64,000 bases of DNA, from assembly GCA_025655555.1 (NCBI GenBank), contig JAHXIQ010000001.1, forward strand, positions 372,001 to 436,000, in the 5' to 3' direction. This stretch comes from Candidatus Thiodiazotropha sp. (ex Myrtea sp. 'scaly one' KF741663) (lineage in GTDB: Bacteria > Pseudomonadota > Gammaproteobacteria > Chromatiales > Chromatiaceae). The notes beneath the pieces were generated by a model. The model saw nothing but the letters and a program-made list of their open reading frames with translations. It had not been told where the DNA came from and did not search any database. Of the stretch, positions 1 to 8,684 are shown piece by piece; position 1 is the first letter of the stretch; each line of letters starts with the position of its first letter. Both the position numbers and the translations under genes were made by a program.

Positions 1-444
1 TATCGTCATGGCGGCCAATTCACCACCACTTAAAACGTAGTCACCAATGGACCACTCTTCATCGACATACCGTTTAATCACGCGTTCGTCGATGCCTTCG
101 TAGCGGCCGGCAATCATCATCAGAGGCTCGCCTCTGGCGGCAAAGTCTCTGGCAGCCTGCTGATCGAACCGTCGCCCCTGGGGACTCAGGTAGATCACTC
201 TGGCGCCAGGATTCTCCGCCTTGGCCGAGGCAATCGCCTGTTGCAACGGCTCATACTTCATCACCATGCCGGGGCCGCCACCATAGGGCCTATCATCCAC
301 AGTGCGGTGCACATCGTGTGCATAATCTCTGGGATTCCAGAGCTTTAGCTCTGCCAGCCCCTTATCGATGGCCCTGCCTATCACACCCTCGCCCGTTAAG
401 GCGTCGAACATGGACGGCATCAGTGTGATGACATCAAAGCGCAT
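1..444 (-). CDS. trmD: tRNA (guanine-37-N1)-methyltransferase TrmD, N-terminal part
   Basis: The reading frame starts at an ATG on the minus strand and runs off the left edge, leaving 148 codons. The translation begins [13 protein letters not shown] and contains the segments [13 protein letters not shown] and [11 protein letters not shown], which are hallmarks of TrmD, the SPOUT-class enzyme that makes m1G at position 37 of tRNAs read by CNN codons and so prevents +1 frameshifts. The visible part ends in the region leading to the knot ([15 protein letters not shown]). The start is 5 bp after the rimM stop, in the usual rpsP-rimM-trmD-(rplS) order; rplS would be expected beyond the edge. The family assignment is secure; only the C-terminal half is unseen. 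Confidence 0.96.
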   Translation of the reverse strand, partial: MRFDVITLMPSMFDALTGEGVIGRAIDKGLAELKLWNPRDYAHDVHRTVDDRPYGGGPGMVMKYEPLQQAIASAKAENPGARVIYLSPQGRRFDQQAARDFAARGEPLMMIAGRYEGIDERVIKRYVDEEWSIGDYVLSGGELAAMTI

Positions 445-449
445 GGCTG

Positions 450-959
450 TCAGAAATCCGGATCCCAGTCCACGACCATACGCCCAGAGGATAAATCCAC
501 TTCCTGAACCGCTTCACCCATGGTGTATGGAATCAGCCGTTCGCGGTCATCACCCTTGACCACTAATACATCGTTGGCGCCTGTCTCAAGGAGATGGGAA
601 ACCACACCAAAATCGATTCCCTGCATATTCTCGACCCGTAATCCCTCCAGGTCGGTCCAGTAATATTCACCAGGCTTGAGTTTGGGGAGTTGCTCGCGAC
701 TGACCGCGATATCGATCCCCACCAGCTCCGCCGCCTGGTCACGGTCATTGCAACCCTTGAAGTGTGCAACAACGCTTTTGCCTTGTTTCTGTCCCGCGGC
801 CAGTGTGTGTGCTTGCCAGCCCTCAGCCTTCTTGAGGTACCAGGTCTTGTAGTCGAGTATCCCTTCCCTCGGCGAGGTGTGAGAGAAGACCTTGAGCCAA
901 CCCCTGACACCAAATAGGCCAGAAATCCGGCCTATGATGATCATCTCGTTGTTCGACAT
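450..959 (-). CDS. rimM: Ribosome maturation factor RimM
   Basis: This 169-residue protein has the length and two-part layout of RimM, an assembly factor that binds ribosomal protein S19 during maturation of the 30S head. The N-terminal RimM barrel opens with [20 protein letters not shown] (about residues 7-26), the family signature. The C-terminal PRC-barrel contains [11 protein letters not shown] and ends with the typical MVVDWDPDF. The gene lies between rpsP and trmD, with 58 bp to rpsP and 5 bp to trmD, so co-transcription is likely. No anomaly is seen. Confidence 0.97.
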   Translation of the reverse strand: MSNNEMIIIGRISGLFGVRGWLKVFSHTSPREGILDYKTWYLKKAEGWQAHTLAAGQKQGKSVVAHFKGCNDRDQAAELVGIDIAVSREQLPKLKPGEYYWTDLEGLRVENMQGIDFGVVSHLLETGANDVLVVKGDDRERLIPYTMGEAVQEVDLSSGRMVVDWDPDF

Positions 960-1017
960 TTCCCTTCAATCCGCCGCTGTAGGCCAAGACCTATAACGGA
1001 GAAGTGGGCAGTTGAAT

Positions 1018-1272
1018 TCAGGCAGCAGCTTGTTTTGCGGCCTGTTTCAGCAGTGTCGAAACACGCTCACTGGGCTGAGCACCCTTGGATATCCAATGCT
1101 CTACCCGGTCCTGATCCACACGCAGTCCCTCTTCTCCGCCCACAGCGATGGGATTGAAAAAGCCCAGACGCTCGATATAGCGGCCGTCGCGCGCATTACG
1201 GCTGTCAGTCACCACAATGTGGTAAAAAGGCCGCTTTTTCGCGCCAGTTCTTGAGAGGCGAATGGTTACCAT
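1018..1272 (-). CDS. rpsP: 30S ribosomal protein S16
   Basis: The 84-residue product starts [20 protein letters not shown], the conserved start of bacterial S16, and continues with [19 protein letters not shown], also diagnostic. S16 is an essential early-binding protein of the 30S subunit body. It is the first gene of the rpsP-rimM-trmD group read on the minus strand. The upstream gap to ffh (1273-1502) probably holds its promoter together with an imperfect inverted repeat. The short alanine-rich C-terminus is normal for gammaproteobacterial S16. Confidence 0.98.
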   Translation of the reverse strand: MVTIRLSRTGAKKRPFYHIVVTDSRNARDGRYIERLGFFNPIAVGGEEGLRVDQDRVEHWISKGAQPSERVSTLLKQAAKQAAA

Positions 1273-1378
1273 GTCGTATCCTTAAATATTCGTTGACACA
1301 CCAGCGGAAACCCGCCGACGGGAAACCGCGCATTATAGCCAACTTTTTGCCAAAGTGAAGCGTTTAAATAATTTTAAA

Positions 1379-1490
1379 TGTTGAATTTTGAATTGTGAAT
1401 TATTGGGTTCGCTACGCTCACACCTGATTTAAACGGGGCGTGTGCGAAACACACTCATCCAATTCAAAATTCATAATTCATAATTGAATC
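1379..1490. repeat. Imperfect long inverted repeat between ffh and rpsP
   Basis: The left arm (about 1381-1407) is made of GAATT-rich units spaced about 7 bp apart, and the right arm (about 1459-1489) is its near reverse complement; they pair over about 22 positions with about 4 mismatches. The loop carries GGTTCGCTACGCTCAC and its own short GTGTG/CACAC hairpin. A similar arm structure lies at 57206-57294. It may act as an mRNA-processing or terminating structure after ffh, or may be a dispersed palindromic element; the sequence alone does not decide. Confidence 0.6.
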
Positions 1491-1502
1491 AAACGGTTGC
1501 AA

Positions 1503-2888
1503 TTAAAACGGGAGCCCGCCTCCCCCACCCGGCGGCATACCGCCACCTGGAAAATTCCCACCCATGCCGCGCATCATCTTCTTCATGCCGCCGCCTTTCA
1601 TTTTCTTCATCATCTTCTGCATCTGGGTGAATTGCTTGAGCAATTTATTCACATCCTGCACCTGGGTACCCGATCCGTTGGCAATGCGCCGCTTGCGGGA
1701 ACCCTTGATGACTGCGGGAAAGTCCCTCTCGTGGGGGGTCATGGAGTTGATGATGGCAATCAAGCGACCGATTTCCTTGTCGTTGACCTGATTTTTCACA
1801 TGATCCGGCAGGTTGCCCATACCCGGCAGCTTGTCCAGCAGACCACCGATGCCGCCCATATTAGCCATCTGTAGCATCTGCTCCTTGAAATCCTCCAGAT
1901 TGAAGCGCTTGCCTTTCTGTAGCTTTTTCGCCAGTTTGGCGGCCTTGTCCTGATCGACCTTGCGGGTGACTTCCTCAACCAGGCTGAGTACGTCACCCAT
2001 GCCCAGTATCCGGGATGCGATACGATCGGGATGGAAGGCCTCCAGGGCGTCAATCTTCTCGCCGACACCGATGAACTTGATCGGTTTGCCGGTAATCTGC
2101 CGTATCGAGAGTGCTGCACCGCCCCTGGCGTCACCGTCCGCCTTGGTGAGAATCACACCCGTCAACGGCAGTGCCTCATTGAAAGCCTTGGCGGTATTCG
2201 CCGCATCCTGCCCGGTCATGCTATCGACCACAAAGAGGGTTTCCACCGGATCAACAGCCTGATGGAGCTGCTTGATCTCATCCATCATCTGCTCGTCCAC
2301 ATGCAGACGGCCGGCGGTATCGACGATCAGGACCTCGGTAAAACTGCGTTTCGCTTCACTCAATGCGCGACGCGCAATATCCACCGGCCTCTGATCCCCC
2401 GCACTGGGAATGAACTCGGCGTTCACCTCCTTTGCCAGGGTCTGCAGTTGTTCGATGGCGGCTGGACGGTAGACGTCACAACTAACGACGGAGATCTTCT
2501 TTTTGCCCTGCTGTTGTAACCAACGGGAGAGCTTGGCCACACTGGTGGTCTTACCAGAGCCCTGGAGACCTGCCATCAGGATCACGGCGGGAGGTTGTGC
2601 CGCAAGATCGAGCGACTCGTTGGCCTCGCCCATCACCTTGACCAGTTCGTCGTTGACGATCTTGATCAGGGTCTGGCCGGGTGTGAGGCTCTTCATCACG
2701 GCCTCACCCGAAGCCTTCTGTTTCACCTGCTCGACAAAATCGCGTACTACCGGCAGCGCCACATCAGCCTCAAGCAGCGCCATGCGGACTTCCCGCATGG
2801 TATCTTTGATGTTCTCTTCCGAGAGTCGGCCCTGCCCTCTTAGATTGGTGAGAACCTTACCCAGTCGTTCTGTCAGATTGTCAAACAT
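1503..2888 (-). CDS. ffh: Signal recognition particle protein Ffh
   Basis: This 461-residue protein is the SRP54 homologue that binds 4.5S RNA and signal sequences of nascent membrane proteins and docks with FtsY. The N domain begins MFDNLTERLGKVLTNLRG. The G domain shows the P-loop GLQGSGKTT (about 108-116), DTAGRLHVD (G3) and LTKADGDARGG (G4). The C-terminal M domain is methionine-rich, with NGSGTQVQDVNKLLKQF followed by the MMKKMKGGGMKKMM and glycine/proline-rich tail. Length is normal. It lies upstream of rpsP on the same strand with a 230-bp gap and is divergent from the YpjD-like gene. Confidence 0.98.
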   Translation of the reverse strand: MFDNLTERLGKVLTNLRGQGRLSEENIKDTMREVRMALLEADVALPVVRDFVEQVKQKASGEAVMKSLTPGQTLIKIVNDELVKVMGEANESLDLAAQPPAVILMAGLQGSGKTTSVAKLSRWLQQQGKKKISVVSCDVYRPAAIEQLQTLAKEVNAEFIPSAGDQRPVDIARRALSEAKRSFTEVLIVDTAGRLHVDEQMMDEIKQLHQAVDPVETLFVVDSMTGQDAANTAKAFNEALPLTGVILTKADGDARGGAALSIRQITGKPIKFIGVGEKIDALEAFHPDRIASRILGMGDVLSLVEEVTRKVDQDKAAKLAKKLQKGKRFNLEDFKEQMLQMANMGGIGGLLDKLPGMGNLPDHVKNQVNDKEIGRLIAIINSMTPHERDFPAVIKGSRKRRIANGSGTQVQDVNKLLKQFTQMQKMMKKMKGGGMKKMMRGMGGNFPGGGMPPGGGGGLPF

Positions 2889-3089
2889 GGTCTTTTCTGA
2901 ATGTTCCTGGAAACAACAAGTGGGCGATTATATATCACCCGGCGGCAAATCACCGCCGCCTGATGCCATTTAGGAAAAAACTTGTTGATGCACTCGCAGG
3001 CTGTCGTTTAGCCCAATCCCTTTCCCACTTCAGGCCAAATATGCGAATATCGCCGCTGACGCTCATCTGATTCGAGGAATCGTAGGAAC

Positions 3090-3884
3090 TTGACCGCTTT
3101 ATTCGCCATTCTTGCTTATCTCGCTGCCGGCAGCGTTATTGCGCTGAGGCTGTTTCGTAATCCTGCCAGTGCCAGTCCACCACGCTCACTTGCACTGGCA
3201 CTGGGGTTTATCGGTGTAGCACTGCATGCCATTCCGCTCTATCAGAATATGGTTTCAGCCAGCGGGCTCAACATGGGGGTCTTCAACGCCCTCTCTCTGA
3301 TCGCATGGACAATCACCCTGTTGCTACTGATCTCCAGCCTCAGCAAGCCGGTGGAGAATCTTGCCATTGCCATCATGCCGATTGCTGCAATAGCCGTCTA
3401 TCTGGACAGTCGCTATCAAACCGTACACTTTCTCACCGACCAGATCTCTACCGGACTGACGACCCATATTCTGGTTTCCATGTTGGCCTACAGTCTGTTT
3501 ACCCTCGCCAGCGTGCAAGCCGTTTTATTGGCTATTCAGGATCACCACCTGCGTCAGCGCCATCCCGGGGGATTTATCAGGGCCCTCCCCCCCTTGCAGA
3601 CCATGGAGAGCCTGCTGTTCGAGATGATCGGGGTGGGATTCGTATTGTTGAGTCTGGCCCTGTTGTCGGGCTTTGCCTTTCTGGAGAATATGTTTGAGCA
3701 GCACCTGGCGCACAAGACGGTGCTTTCAATCATTGCCTGGCTGGTCTTCGGCGCTCTGCTATGGGGCCGCTACCGCTTCGGCTGGAGAGGTCAGAAAGCG
3801 CTGATCTGGACGCTGACAGGGTTCGTGGTGTTGATGCTGGCCTATTTCGGCAGCAAAGTGGTCATAGAGCTTATTCTGGGCTGA
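3090..3884 (+). CDS. CcsA/HemX-type cytochrome c assembly membrane protein (YpjD-like)
   Basis: The 264-residue protein is almost entirely hydrophobic, with about eight predicted membrane segments, and resembles the YpjD/CcsA family found next to ffh in many gammaproteobacteria. Family members share the haem-handling fold of CcsA, but the exact role of YpjD (possibly magnesium or haem related) is not settled. The frame opens with a TTG codon preceded by AGGAA at good spacing; no ATG lies closer to the first membrane segment. The gene is divergent from ffh and convergent with fliT, whose stop codon is 1 bp away. Histidines in LHAIPLYQ and THILVSMLAYS could be haem ligands, by inference. Confidence 0.85.
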   Translation: MTALFAILAYLAAGSVIALRLFRNPASASPPRSLALALGFIGVALHAIPLYQNMVSASGLNMGVFNALSLIAWTITLLLLISSLSKPVENLAIAIMPIAAIAVYLDSRYQTVHFLTDQISTGLTTHILVSMLAYSLFTLASVQAVLLAIQDHHLRQRHPGGFIRALPPLQTMESLLFEMIGVGFVLLSLALLSGFAFLENMFEQHLAHKTVLSIIAWLVFGALLWGRYRFGWRGQKALIWTLTGFVVLMLAYFGSKVVIELILG

Positions 3885-3892
3885 GTCAGCCC
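3878..3892. terminator. Perfect 7-1-7 palindrome spanning two converging stop codons
   Basis: GGGCTGA-G-TCAGCCC is a perfect palindrome that contains the TGA of the YpjD-like gene on the plus strand and the TGA of fliT on the minus strand. With one base at the centre it could act as a weak bidirectional 3'-end structure, but no T-run follows on either strand, so terminator function is uncertain. Confidence 0.3.
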
Positions 3893-4179
3893 CGGTAAGC
3901 TTTTCCGGCCTTGCGGCCCTGATGGATCTGTCGCAGGTTGCCTGCCAGCTCCTCCTTACCCTCAAGACTCAGGATCTCTATCTCCTTGTCGAGTGCCTGA
4001 ATCTCCTGCAGGATACCGATATTCTGCTGGGCCATATCCGGTTCCGCATTGTTGACCCACTCGTGTAACAGGCGAAGGCGTTCTGCTCCGAGTACGGCCA
4101 CTTCCTCCCAGGCACCCGCTTTGACCAGTTCAAGCATCCGGCGAGTCATCTCCAGACCCTGTTTGAGCTGGCTGTCCAT
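3886..4179 (-). CDS. fliT: Flagellar export chaperone FliT-like
   Basis: The 97-residue, mainly helical, charged protein lies directly downstream of fliS, its ATG overlapping the fliS stop as ATGA, which suggests translational coupling. In enterics FliT is the cytoplasmic chaperone of the cap protein FliD and also binds FlhDC. Sequence identity within the family is low, so the call rests on size, helical heptad character (LLHEWVNNAEPDMAQQNIGILQEIQALDKEIEILSLEG) and the fliD-fliS-fliT order. It ends 1 bp from the convergent YpjD-like gene. Confidence 0.8.
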   Translation of the reverse strand: MDSQLKQGLEMTRRMLELVKAGAWEEVAVLGAERLRLLHEWVNNAEPDMAQQNIGILQEIQALDKEIEILSLEGKEELAGNLRQIHQGRKAGKAYRG

Positions 4180-4610
4180 CAGGCGGCGGAGGGATTTCCT
4201 GTGTTGGAGGCAGGCTGTTTCACCTCATCGGGAATGGCATCCCAGGCAGATTTGATTTCGAGTAGAAGTGAGCTCACTTCATCAAGAATAGCTATTTCGT
4301 TGCTGACATTGGACTCAGCCAACCGGCGCACCATGTAGGCGTAGAGGCTGTCGAGATTGTTTGCCATCTCGCCGCCCTCTTCCAAATTGAGACTACCGCG
4401 CAACCCGTCGATGATGGAGATCGCCCAGTTGATGTGATTCCCCTTGGCCTCGTACTCCTTGCGACTCATATGACCTTTAGCCGTGGCGACTTTCTCCAGC
4501 GCCCCCTCCATCAGCATCTGGACAAGGCGATGTGGGCTGGCGAAGGCGACTTCGGAACCGACAGCAACCTTACCGTACTGCTGTGCGCCACGTTTTTGAT
4601 TCAGGGTCAT
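4179..4610 (-). CDS. fliS: Flagellar export chaperone FliS
   Basis: FliS binds the C-terminus of flagellin in the cytoplasm, preventing early polymerisation and guiding it to FlhA. The protein of 143 residues starts MTLNQKRGAQQYGKVAVGSEV; an upstream in-frame ATG is ignored because the family begins close to this motif. Diagnostic segments are SPHRLVQMLMEGALEKVATAKG and NHINWAISIIDGLRGSLNLEEGGEMANNLDSLYAYM. It sits between fliD and fliT in one transcription unit. The extra C-terminal Pro/Ser-rich tail is ordinary. Confidence 0.95.
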   Translation of the reverse strand: MTLNQKRGAQQYGKVAVGSEVAFASPHRLVQMLMEGALEKVATAKGHMSRKEYEAKGNHINWAISIIDGLRGSLNLEEGGEMANNLDSLYAYMVRRLAESNVSNEIAILDEVSSLLLEIKSAWDAIPDEVKQPASNTGNPSAA

Positions 4611-4685
4611 AGGTAATTCTCGTCTGGTTATTTGACTATAGCGCATCCCTTGTGGATGCCGTCTCACTCATGTCACAGAAAACAT

Positions 4686-6041
4686 TTAATTGTTGTTACG
4701 GTTGCCAGGGGTCAGGTTACTCAACGAGTCCAACTGCCCCGTCAACCACTGACTGGTTGATTGCAACTGGCCCAGCAGGGTATCCAACGCTGTATATTGA
4801 GCCCGGTAACGCCGTTCAGTCAGCTCAAGCCTGTATTGCATTCTCTCGATCTGGTCATTGGCGGAATCAACCCGGCTATTCAGCCCATCCTCGCGGGCAT
4901 CGATCAGACCTGAAGTGCTCAGCATACTCTCCATCAGAGAGTCCAGGCGAGCAGCCAAGCCATTATCCTCGTTAGTAAAAAGATCCACCACTGCTCCTCT
5001 ATCGGTTTCCAGAGCAGCGCTCAACTCAGTACTGTCGAATGAGAGCGTACCATCCTTCTCGAAGGTGATTCCCGCTTGAGAGGCATACTTGAAGGCACCG
5101 TCAACACCAGCGCTACCACCCATGATGGAACGAACCTGGTTCTCGATCAGTCTTAAGGTCGCATCACCATTGAGCTCGCCGTTGCGCAACTCGCTGATTG
5201 ACGACATCAGAGAATTATAACTTTCCACCAGACCGCTAACCGCACCGGAGATAGATTCGGCGTCACGGCTCACTGTCAGCTGGGAAGTGGCCGTTGTCTC
5301 GGCCAGCAGTTGAATGGAAACACCCTCGATGGCGTCATCAATGGTGTTGCTGCTGCGCGAGATGACGTAAGTGTTATCGATGGTGATCTGCGCATCATCA
5401 GCTGCCTGGATTTGCGCCATCCCCAAAGGATCTGCAATCGCGCCACCCAGGTCATCGGTAAAGGCCACAGAGATCTGGTTCTCCAGACCGGTGTTCTCGC
5501 TGGTCAGCACCAGATGGACACTGGTATCACTCTCCTGAACGATACCGGCAGAGACCCCCACATTGTCCGTGGCCTCATTGATCAGATCCTGAATCGAGGA
5601 GAGGCTACGTGCACCGATATCAACGGTAAAGCTCTCGGTACCGATGGTAATGGTCATCTGATCACCGGCGTTACCTACCAGCGTGCTGCTGTTGGCGATC
5701 ACGGTTGTGGAGCCCAGCTTGTGTGCTGCCGCCAGATTATCGACGCTGATGGAATAGCTGCCTACAGCAGCGTCATTGTCTGCCGTGACGCTATAGGCTT
5801 CTTCATCGCCGCTGGCGGCAGTGAAGAAATTGAAACTGTCTGAGGAGCTCAGCGCACTGGCTGAATCCTGAAAAGTGGCGAGGGCACTGCGTAGTGTGCC
5901 GTAAGCGCTGACCTGTGTCAGCAGATCGCCCGCCTTGACCTGGAGGCTCTGCAGAGGGATCTGCTCGACTTCCATCAATGATGTGATGATCGACTCGATT
6001 TCGAGGCCGGAGCCGATACCCGCAGCCGAGATTGTCGCCAT
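4686..6041 (-). CDS. fliD: Flagellar filament cap protein FliD
   Basis: FliD forms the cap at the filament tip and helps flagellin subunits fold into place. The chosen start gives MATISAAGIGSGLEIESIIT, the family's standard beginning, and 451 residues, typical for FliD; a longer frame upstream overlaps the promoter-proximal region and lacks similarity. The FliD N domain covers roughly residues 1-100, the variable middle follows, and the C-terminal coiled coil (QIERMQYRLELTERRYRAQYTALDTLLGQLQSTSQWLTGQL) interacts with other cap subunits and FliT. A sigma-54-type promoter lies at 6166-6181, so fliDST form a unit separate from flaG. Confidence 0.97.
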   Translation of the reverse strand: MATISAAGIGSGLEIESIITSLMEVEQIPLQSLQVKAGDLLTQVSAYGTLRSALATFQDSASALSSSDSFNFFTAASGDEEAYSVTADNDAAVGSYSISVDNLAAAHKLGSTTVIANSSTLVGNAGDQMTITIGTESFTVDIGARSLSSIQDLINEATDNVGVSAGIVQESDTSVHLVLTSENTGLENQISVAFTDDLGGAIADPLGMAQIQAADDAQITIDNTYVISRSSNTIDDAIEGVSIQLLAETTATSQLTVSRDAESISGAVSGLVESYNSLMSSISELRNGELNGDATLRLIENQVRSIMGGSAGVDGAFKYASQAGITFEKDGTLSFDSTELSAALETDRGAVVDLFTNEDNGLAARLDSLMESMLSTSGLIDAREDGLNSRVDSANDQIERMQYRLELTERRYRAQYTALDTLLGQLQSTSQWLTGQLDSLSNLTPGNRNNN

Positions 6042-6165
6042 CGTTCTCTCCAGATCTTTTGGTCCGCCAAGTGGCAAGGACCGGATGGATGTTGCCGGAA
6101 AACAGCAGCCGTTGGGTCAGTCTGTGACCGTTTAGACTACTGTTTCCGACGTTCCATTATCAATA

Positions 6166-6181
6166 TGCAAAACCCGGGCCT
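6166..6181 (-). promoter_or_regulatory. Sigma-54-type promoter of fliDST
   Basis: On the minus strand the sequence AGGCCCGGGTTTTGCA gives GG-N10-GC spacing with TTTTGC at the -12 element, close to TGGCAC-N5-TTGCA. It lies about 125 bp upstream of the fliD start and just past the flaG stop. The match is to the known consensus; transcription from it is inferred. Confidence 0.65.
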
Positions 6182-6191
6182 GAAAATCGTC

Positions 6192-6647
6192 TCAGGCCTG
6201 AGTTTCCATTAACAGACCCACCGGCTGATCCTGCATGCCTTTCCCTGCAACTTTAGCACTCTCTGCTTCCATCAGCTCCTTCATGTGTCTCGCTAGGGAG
6301 AGCACCTCTTCTGAAGGGATCTGACGGATCACATCGCCGGAGTCTTTGTCGAGTACGCGGACAACCGTTTTGCCCGAGTCATCATCGACATCGAATTGCA
6401 GTTGACGACTCATCACCTGAGCAAAATCCTTCATCTGCTCGACTGCCGCTTTCACATCCTCTTTGGAAACCGTGGATGATGACTGGACAGCCTGTGAGGA
6501 GCCGGAGGCATGAGCTGAACGGATCGGCGAGACCTGTGCCACACCCGGCTGGGGAGTGACCGATTGGTTTGCATCGACCCGACGGCTCTCTCTGCCAAGA
6601 TCCTTAGCCGCTTGAGTACTTAATGTGATCGTCATGTCGTTAGTCAT
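6192..6647 (-). CDS. flaG: FlaG family protein
   Basis: FlaG proteins limit or modulate filament length in polar flagellates and are usually encoded between flagellin and fliD, as here. The 151-residue product has a variable, Ser/Gln-rich N-terminal half and a conserved C-terminal FlaG domain: LQFDVDDDSGKTVVRVLDKDSGDVIRQIPSEEVLSLARHM (about residues 90-128), with the diagnostic V(L)D...G(E/D)VIRQIP motif. The first ATG is used; a second in-frame ATG four codons later is equally possible. The biochemical role of FlaG is not known. Confidence 0.93.
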   Translation of the reverse strand: MTNDMTITLSTQAAKDLGRESRRVDANQSVTPQPGVAQVSPIRSAHASGSSQAVQSSSTVSKEDVKAAVEQMKDFAQVMSRQLQFDVDDDSGKTVVRVLDKDSGDVIRQIPSEEVLSLARHMKELMEAESAKVAGKGMQDQPVGLLMETQA

Positions 6648-6670
6648 GGCCGTTCACCTCTCATGTTTTT

Positions 6671-6700
6671 GATAGTGTCCGGGCGAACCCGGACACTATC
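6671..6700 (-). terminator. Strong hairpin after flagellin gene
   Basis: A perfect 13-bp stem with a four-base loop (TTCG on the transcribed strand) lies 14 bp past the flagellin stop. On the minus strand it is followed by an A-run, not a T-run, so it is more likely an mRNA-stabilising or attenuating structure than a standard intrinsic terminator. It would let flagellin mRNA exceed flaG mRNA. Confidence 0.6.
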
Positions 6701-6713
6701 TGGCTAGGACCAA

Positions 6714-8180
6714 TTACTGCAGGAGTGACAGGACCAACTGAGGCTGCGCATTCGCCTGACTCAGCATGGCCACGCCGGCCTGTTGCAGGATCTGCGTACG
6801 TGTCAGGTTGGATGTCTCAGCCGCAAAGTCGGCGTCCTGTACCCGTGAACGGGCCGCGGAGACATTCTCACTGATACTGGACAGATTGGCGATGGTGGAT
6901 TCCAGACGATTCTGGATGGCACCGAGATCGGCACGTGCGTCTGAGATAGACCGCAGGGCCTGATCCAAAACATCCAATGCGTTATTGGAACCACTCTGGG
7001 TACCGATGTCCACGTCTGCCACAGAGCTCAGAGCACTACTGGTGCTGGCCGCACCCATCACGGTCGTACCGGTATCGGTAGCAACCACGAAGGATTTGGA
7101 AGAACTGAAGCTTAATGTACCACCGACAACGATACTGTCTGCCGCACCACCTTCAGTCAAGGTCGTACCGCCTACATCAAGAGTTTCGGTAGCGGTGGAG
7201 TGAGCCAAGTCAACCACGTTGATGTCATGACCCGTGGAATTTTCCAGTGTAATGGATGCACTATCCGCGGCCAGAACAGCCGAGACGCCAGTAGAAGCAG
7301 AGACTGCGTTGATAGCATCTGCTAATGCTGAGTAGTCAGTGGTGGTAATTGCTGCAGAAACAGCGATGGCTGAACCAACAGTACCCGCTGCATTGGAGCT
7401 GGAGAGTGTGAAGCCTACCGTACCAGCAACAGCCAAACCGTCAACAACCACAGAGTTGGAAGCAGTGGCGGTTACGCCAGTGGTACCCGATGCACCATTA
7501 ATCAATGTAGCAATATCGCTGGCGGCATCATCAAGTGAAACAGCCAGTGCTCCAGATGACGCAGTACCGTTAACGGTAAGATTCTGTGCAGCTACATTGT
7601 TACCACCGGCTGCGTCGGCAACAGCAGTCAGAGCGCCACCCACATGGGTGTTGGCAGAGATAGCTTGGTTACCGAGGCTGGTTGCACGAATGCTGGTCAC
7701 GGTGACAGAGATGGTCTCGTTGGCATTGGCGCCCACGTGAAATTTCTGTGCTGAGAAAGAACCATCAAGAATCTTCTTGCCGTTGAAGGTAGAAGTATCG
7801 GCGATACGGTTCAATTCCTGCTGCAGCTGAGAGACCTCTTTCTGCAGATTAGCGCGGTCAGCCGAGCTGTTGGAGTCATTGGCAGACTGAATTGACAGTT
7901 CACGCATACGTTGCAGGATGTTGGTTGCTTCCTGCATGGAGCCTTCAGCAGTCTGCGACAGAGAGATGGCGTCGCCCGCGTTACGGATCGCCTGATTCAG
8001 GCCACGAACCTGAGAGGTCATACGGTCGGTGATACCCAGGCCGGCAGCATCGTCTTTCGCACTGTTGATGCGAAGGCCGGTAGAGAGGCGTTCCATGGAG
8101 GTTGAGAGGGAAGATTGGGTGTTGGTCAAGGAACGTTGTGTCGTCATCGACATTACGTTGGTATTGATTACCATTGCCAT
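6714..8180 (-). CDS. fliC: Flagellin
   Basis: The filament subunit, 488 residues. The conserved N-terminal D0/D1 part ([18 protein letters not shown], then [20 protein letters not shown], to about residue 165) and C-terminal D1/D0 part (about 405-488, ending in LSLLQ) form the filament core. The central 230 residues are rich in Ala, Thr, Ser and Val with few charged residues, as expected for surface-exposed D2/D3 domains that vary between strains. A strong AGGAG ribosome-binding site precedes the ATG and a sigma-28 promoter lies at 8290-8316. It is the only flagellin in this window. Confidence 0.98.
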   Translation of the reverse strand: MAMVINTNVMSMTTQRSLTNTQSSLSTSMERLSTGLRINSAKDDAAGLGITDRMTSQVRGLNQAIRNAGDAISLSQTAEGSMQEATNILQRMRELSIQSANDSNSSADRANLQKEVSQLQQELNRIADTSTFNGKKILDGSFSAQKFHVGANANETISVTVTSIRATSLGNQAISANTHVGGALTAVADAAGGNNVAAQNLTVNGTASSGALAVSLDDAASDIATLINGASGTTGVTATASNSVVVDGLAVAGTVGFTLSSSNAAGTVGSAIAVSAAITTTDYSALADAINAVSASTGVSAVLAADSASITLENSTGHDINVVDLAHSTATETLDVGGTTLTEGGAADSIVVGGTLSFSSSKSFVVATDTGTTVMGAASTSSALSSVADVDIGTQSGSNNALDVLDQALRSISDARADLGAIQNRLESTIANLSSISENVSAARSRVQDADFAAETSNLTRTQILQQAGVAMLSQANAQPQLVLSLLQ

Positions 8181-8684
8181 GATTTTTTCTCCTAAATCAC
8201 CCGGCGATGTCTTGCATCTAGCCTGAGTGTAGGTTGATAACTAGCGGATATACTGTCTGAAGTGACTGTATTTACCGCTTCCGCTATGTGTAACGGCCAC
8301 TGCTAAGAGATCTTTAATAAAACCGGGGTGTGGTTCCAGTTTCGCGGAAGTTTATTCCCATAGTTTTCTATCCATTGAAAAACAAAGACTTTTTCAAGTT
8401 AGATGCCACTCATATACGCCCAATTTTGGGCGAACTTCATTCCCAGGTTACACCCGTCGGGACTCTACCTCTGAGATGGGGTCTGGGGAGGGTTGTTGAA
8501 CTGCTATCGGGCTGGGAATGAAAGTGGTTTCTGGTCAAATCAGTGGTGGTACTGGAGGAGATCTTAAACAATGTGGGAGGCGATAAGTGATGAAAGAGAT
8601 AAATCGTGGGATCCGGCCCCACCAGATTGTCGGACAGGAGATAGCGATCTGTAGACGCTACTTTTTTAAGTCAGTGTCTTACAG
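8181..8684. other. Intergenic region between flagellin and flgL
   Basis: About 500 bp without a credible gene. It holds the flagellin 5' untranslated region and sigma-28 promoter, and a 16-bp palindrome (CGCCCAA-TT-TTGGGCG, 8417-8432) about 100 bp upstream of the promoter. The palindrome could be a regulator site or the 3' end of the flgL transcript, but has no T-run. Short open frames here show no similarity or coding character. Confidence 0.6.
8290..8316 (-). promoter_or_regulatory. Sigma-28 (FliA) promoter of flagellin
   Basis: On the minus strand TAAA-N15-GCCGTTAC matches the FliA consensus TAAA-N15-GCCGATAA at both boxes with exact spacing. It lies about 110 bp upstream of the flagellin ATG, giving an untranslated leader of about 100 nt. 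Confidence 0.8.

Noticed and set aside
6766-8105. Long open frames antisense to flagellin
   Set aside because: They are shadows of the repetitive Ala/Thr/Val codons of the flagellin gene, without ribosome-binding sites or family features.
8437-8622. 61-codon minus-strand open frame between flagellin and flgL
   Set aside because: No ribosome-binding site, and a Thr/Pro/Ser-rich translation unlike any family; it lies in a non-coding gap.
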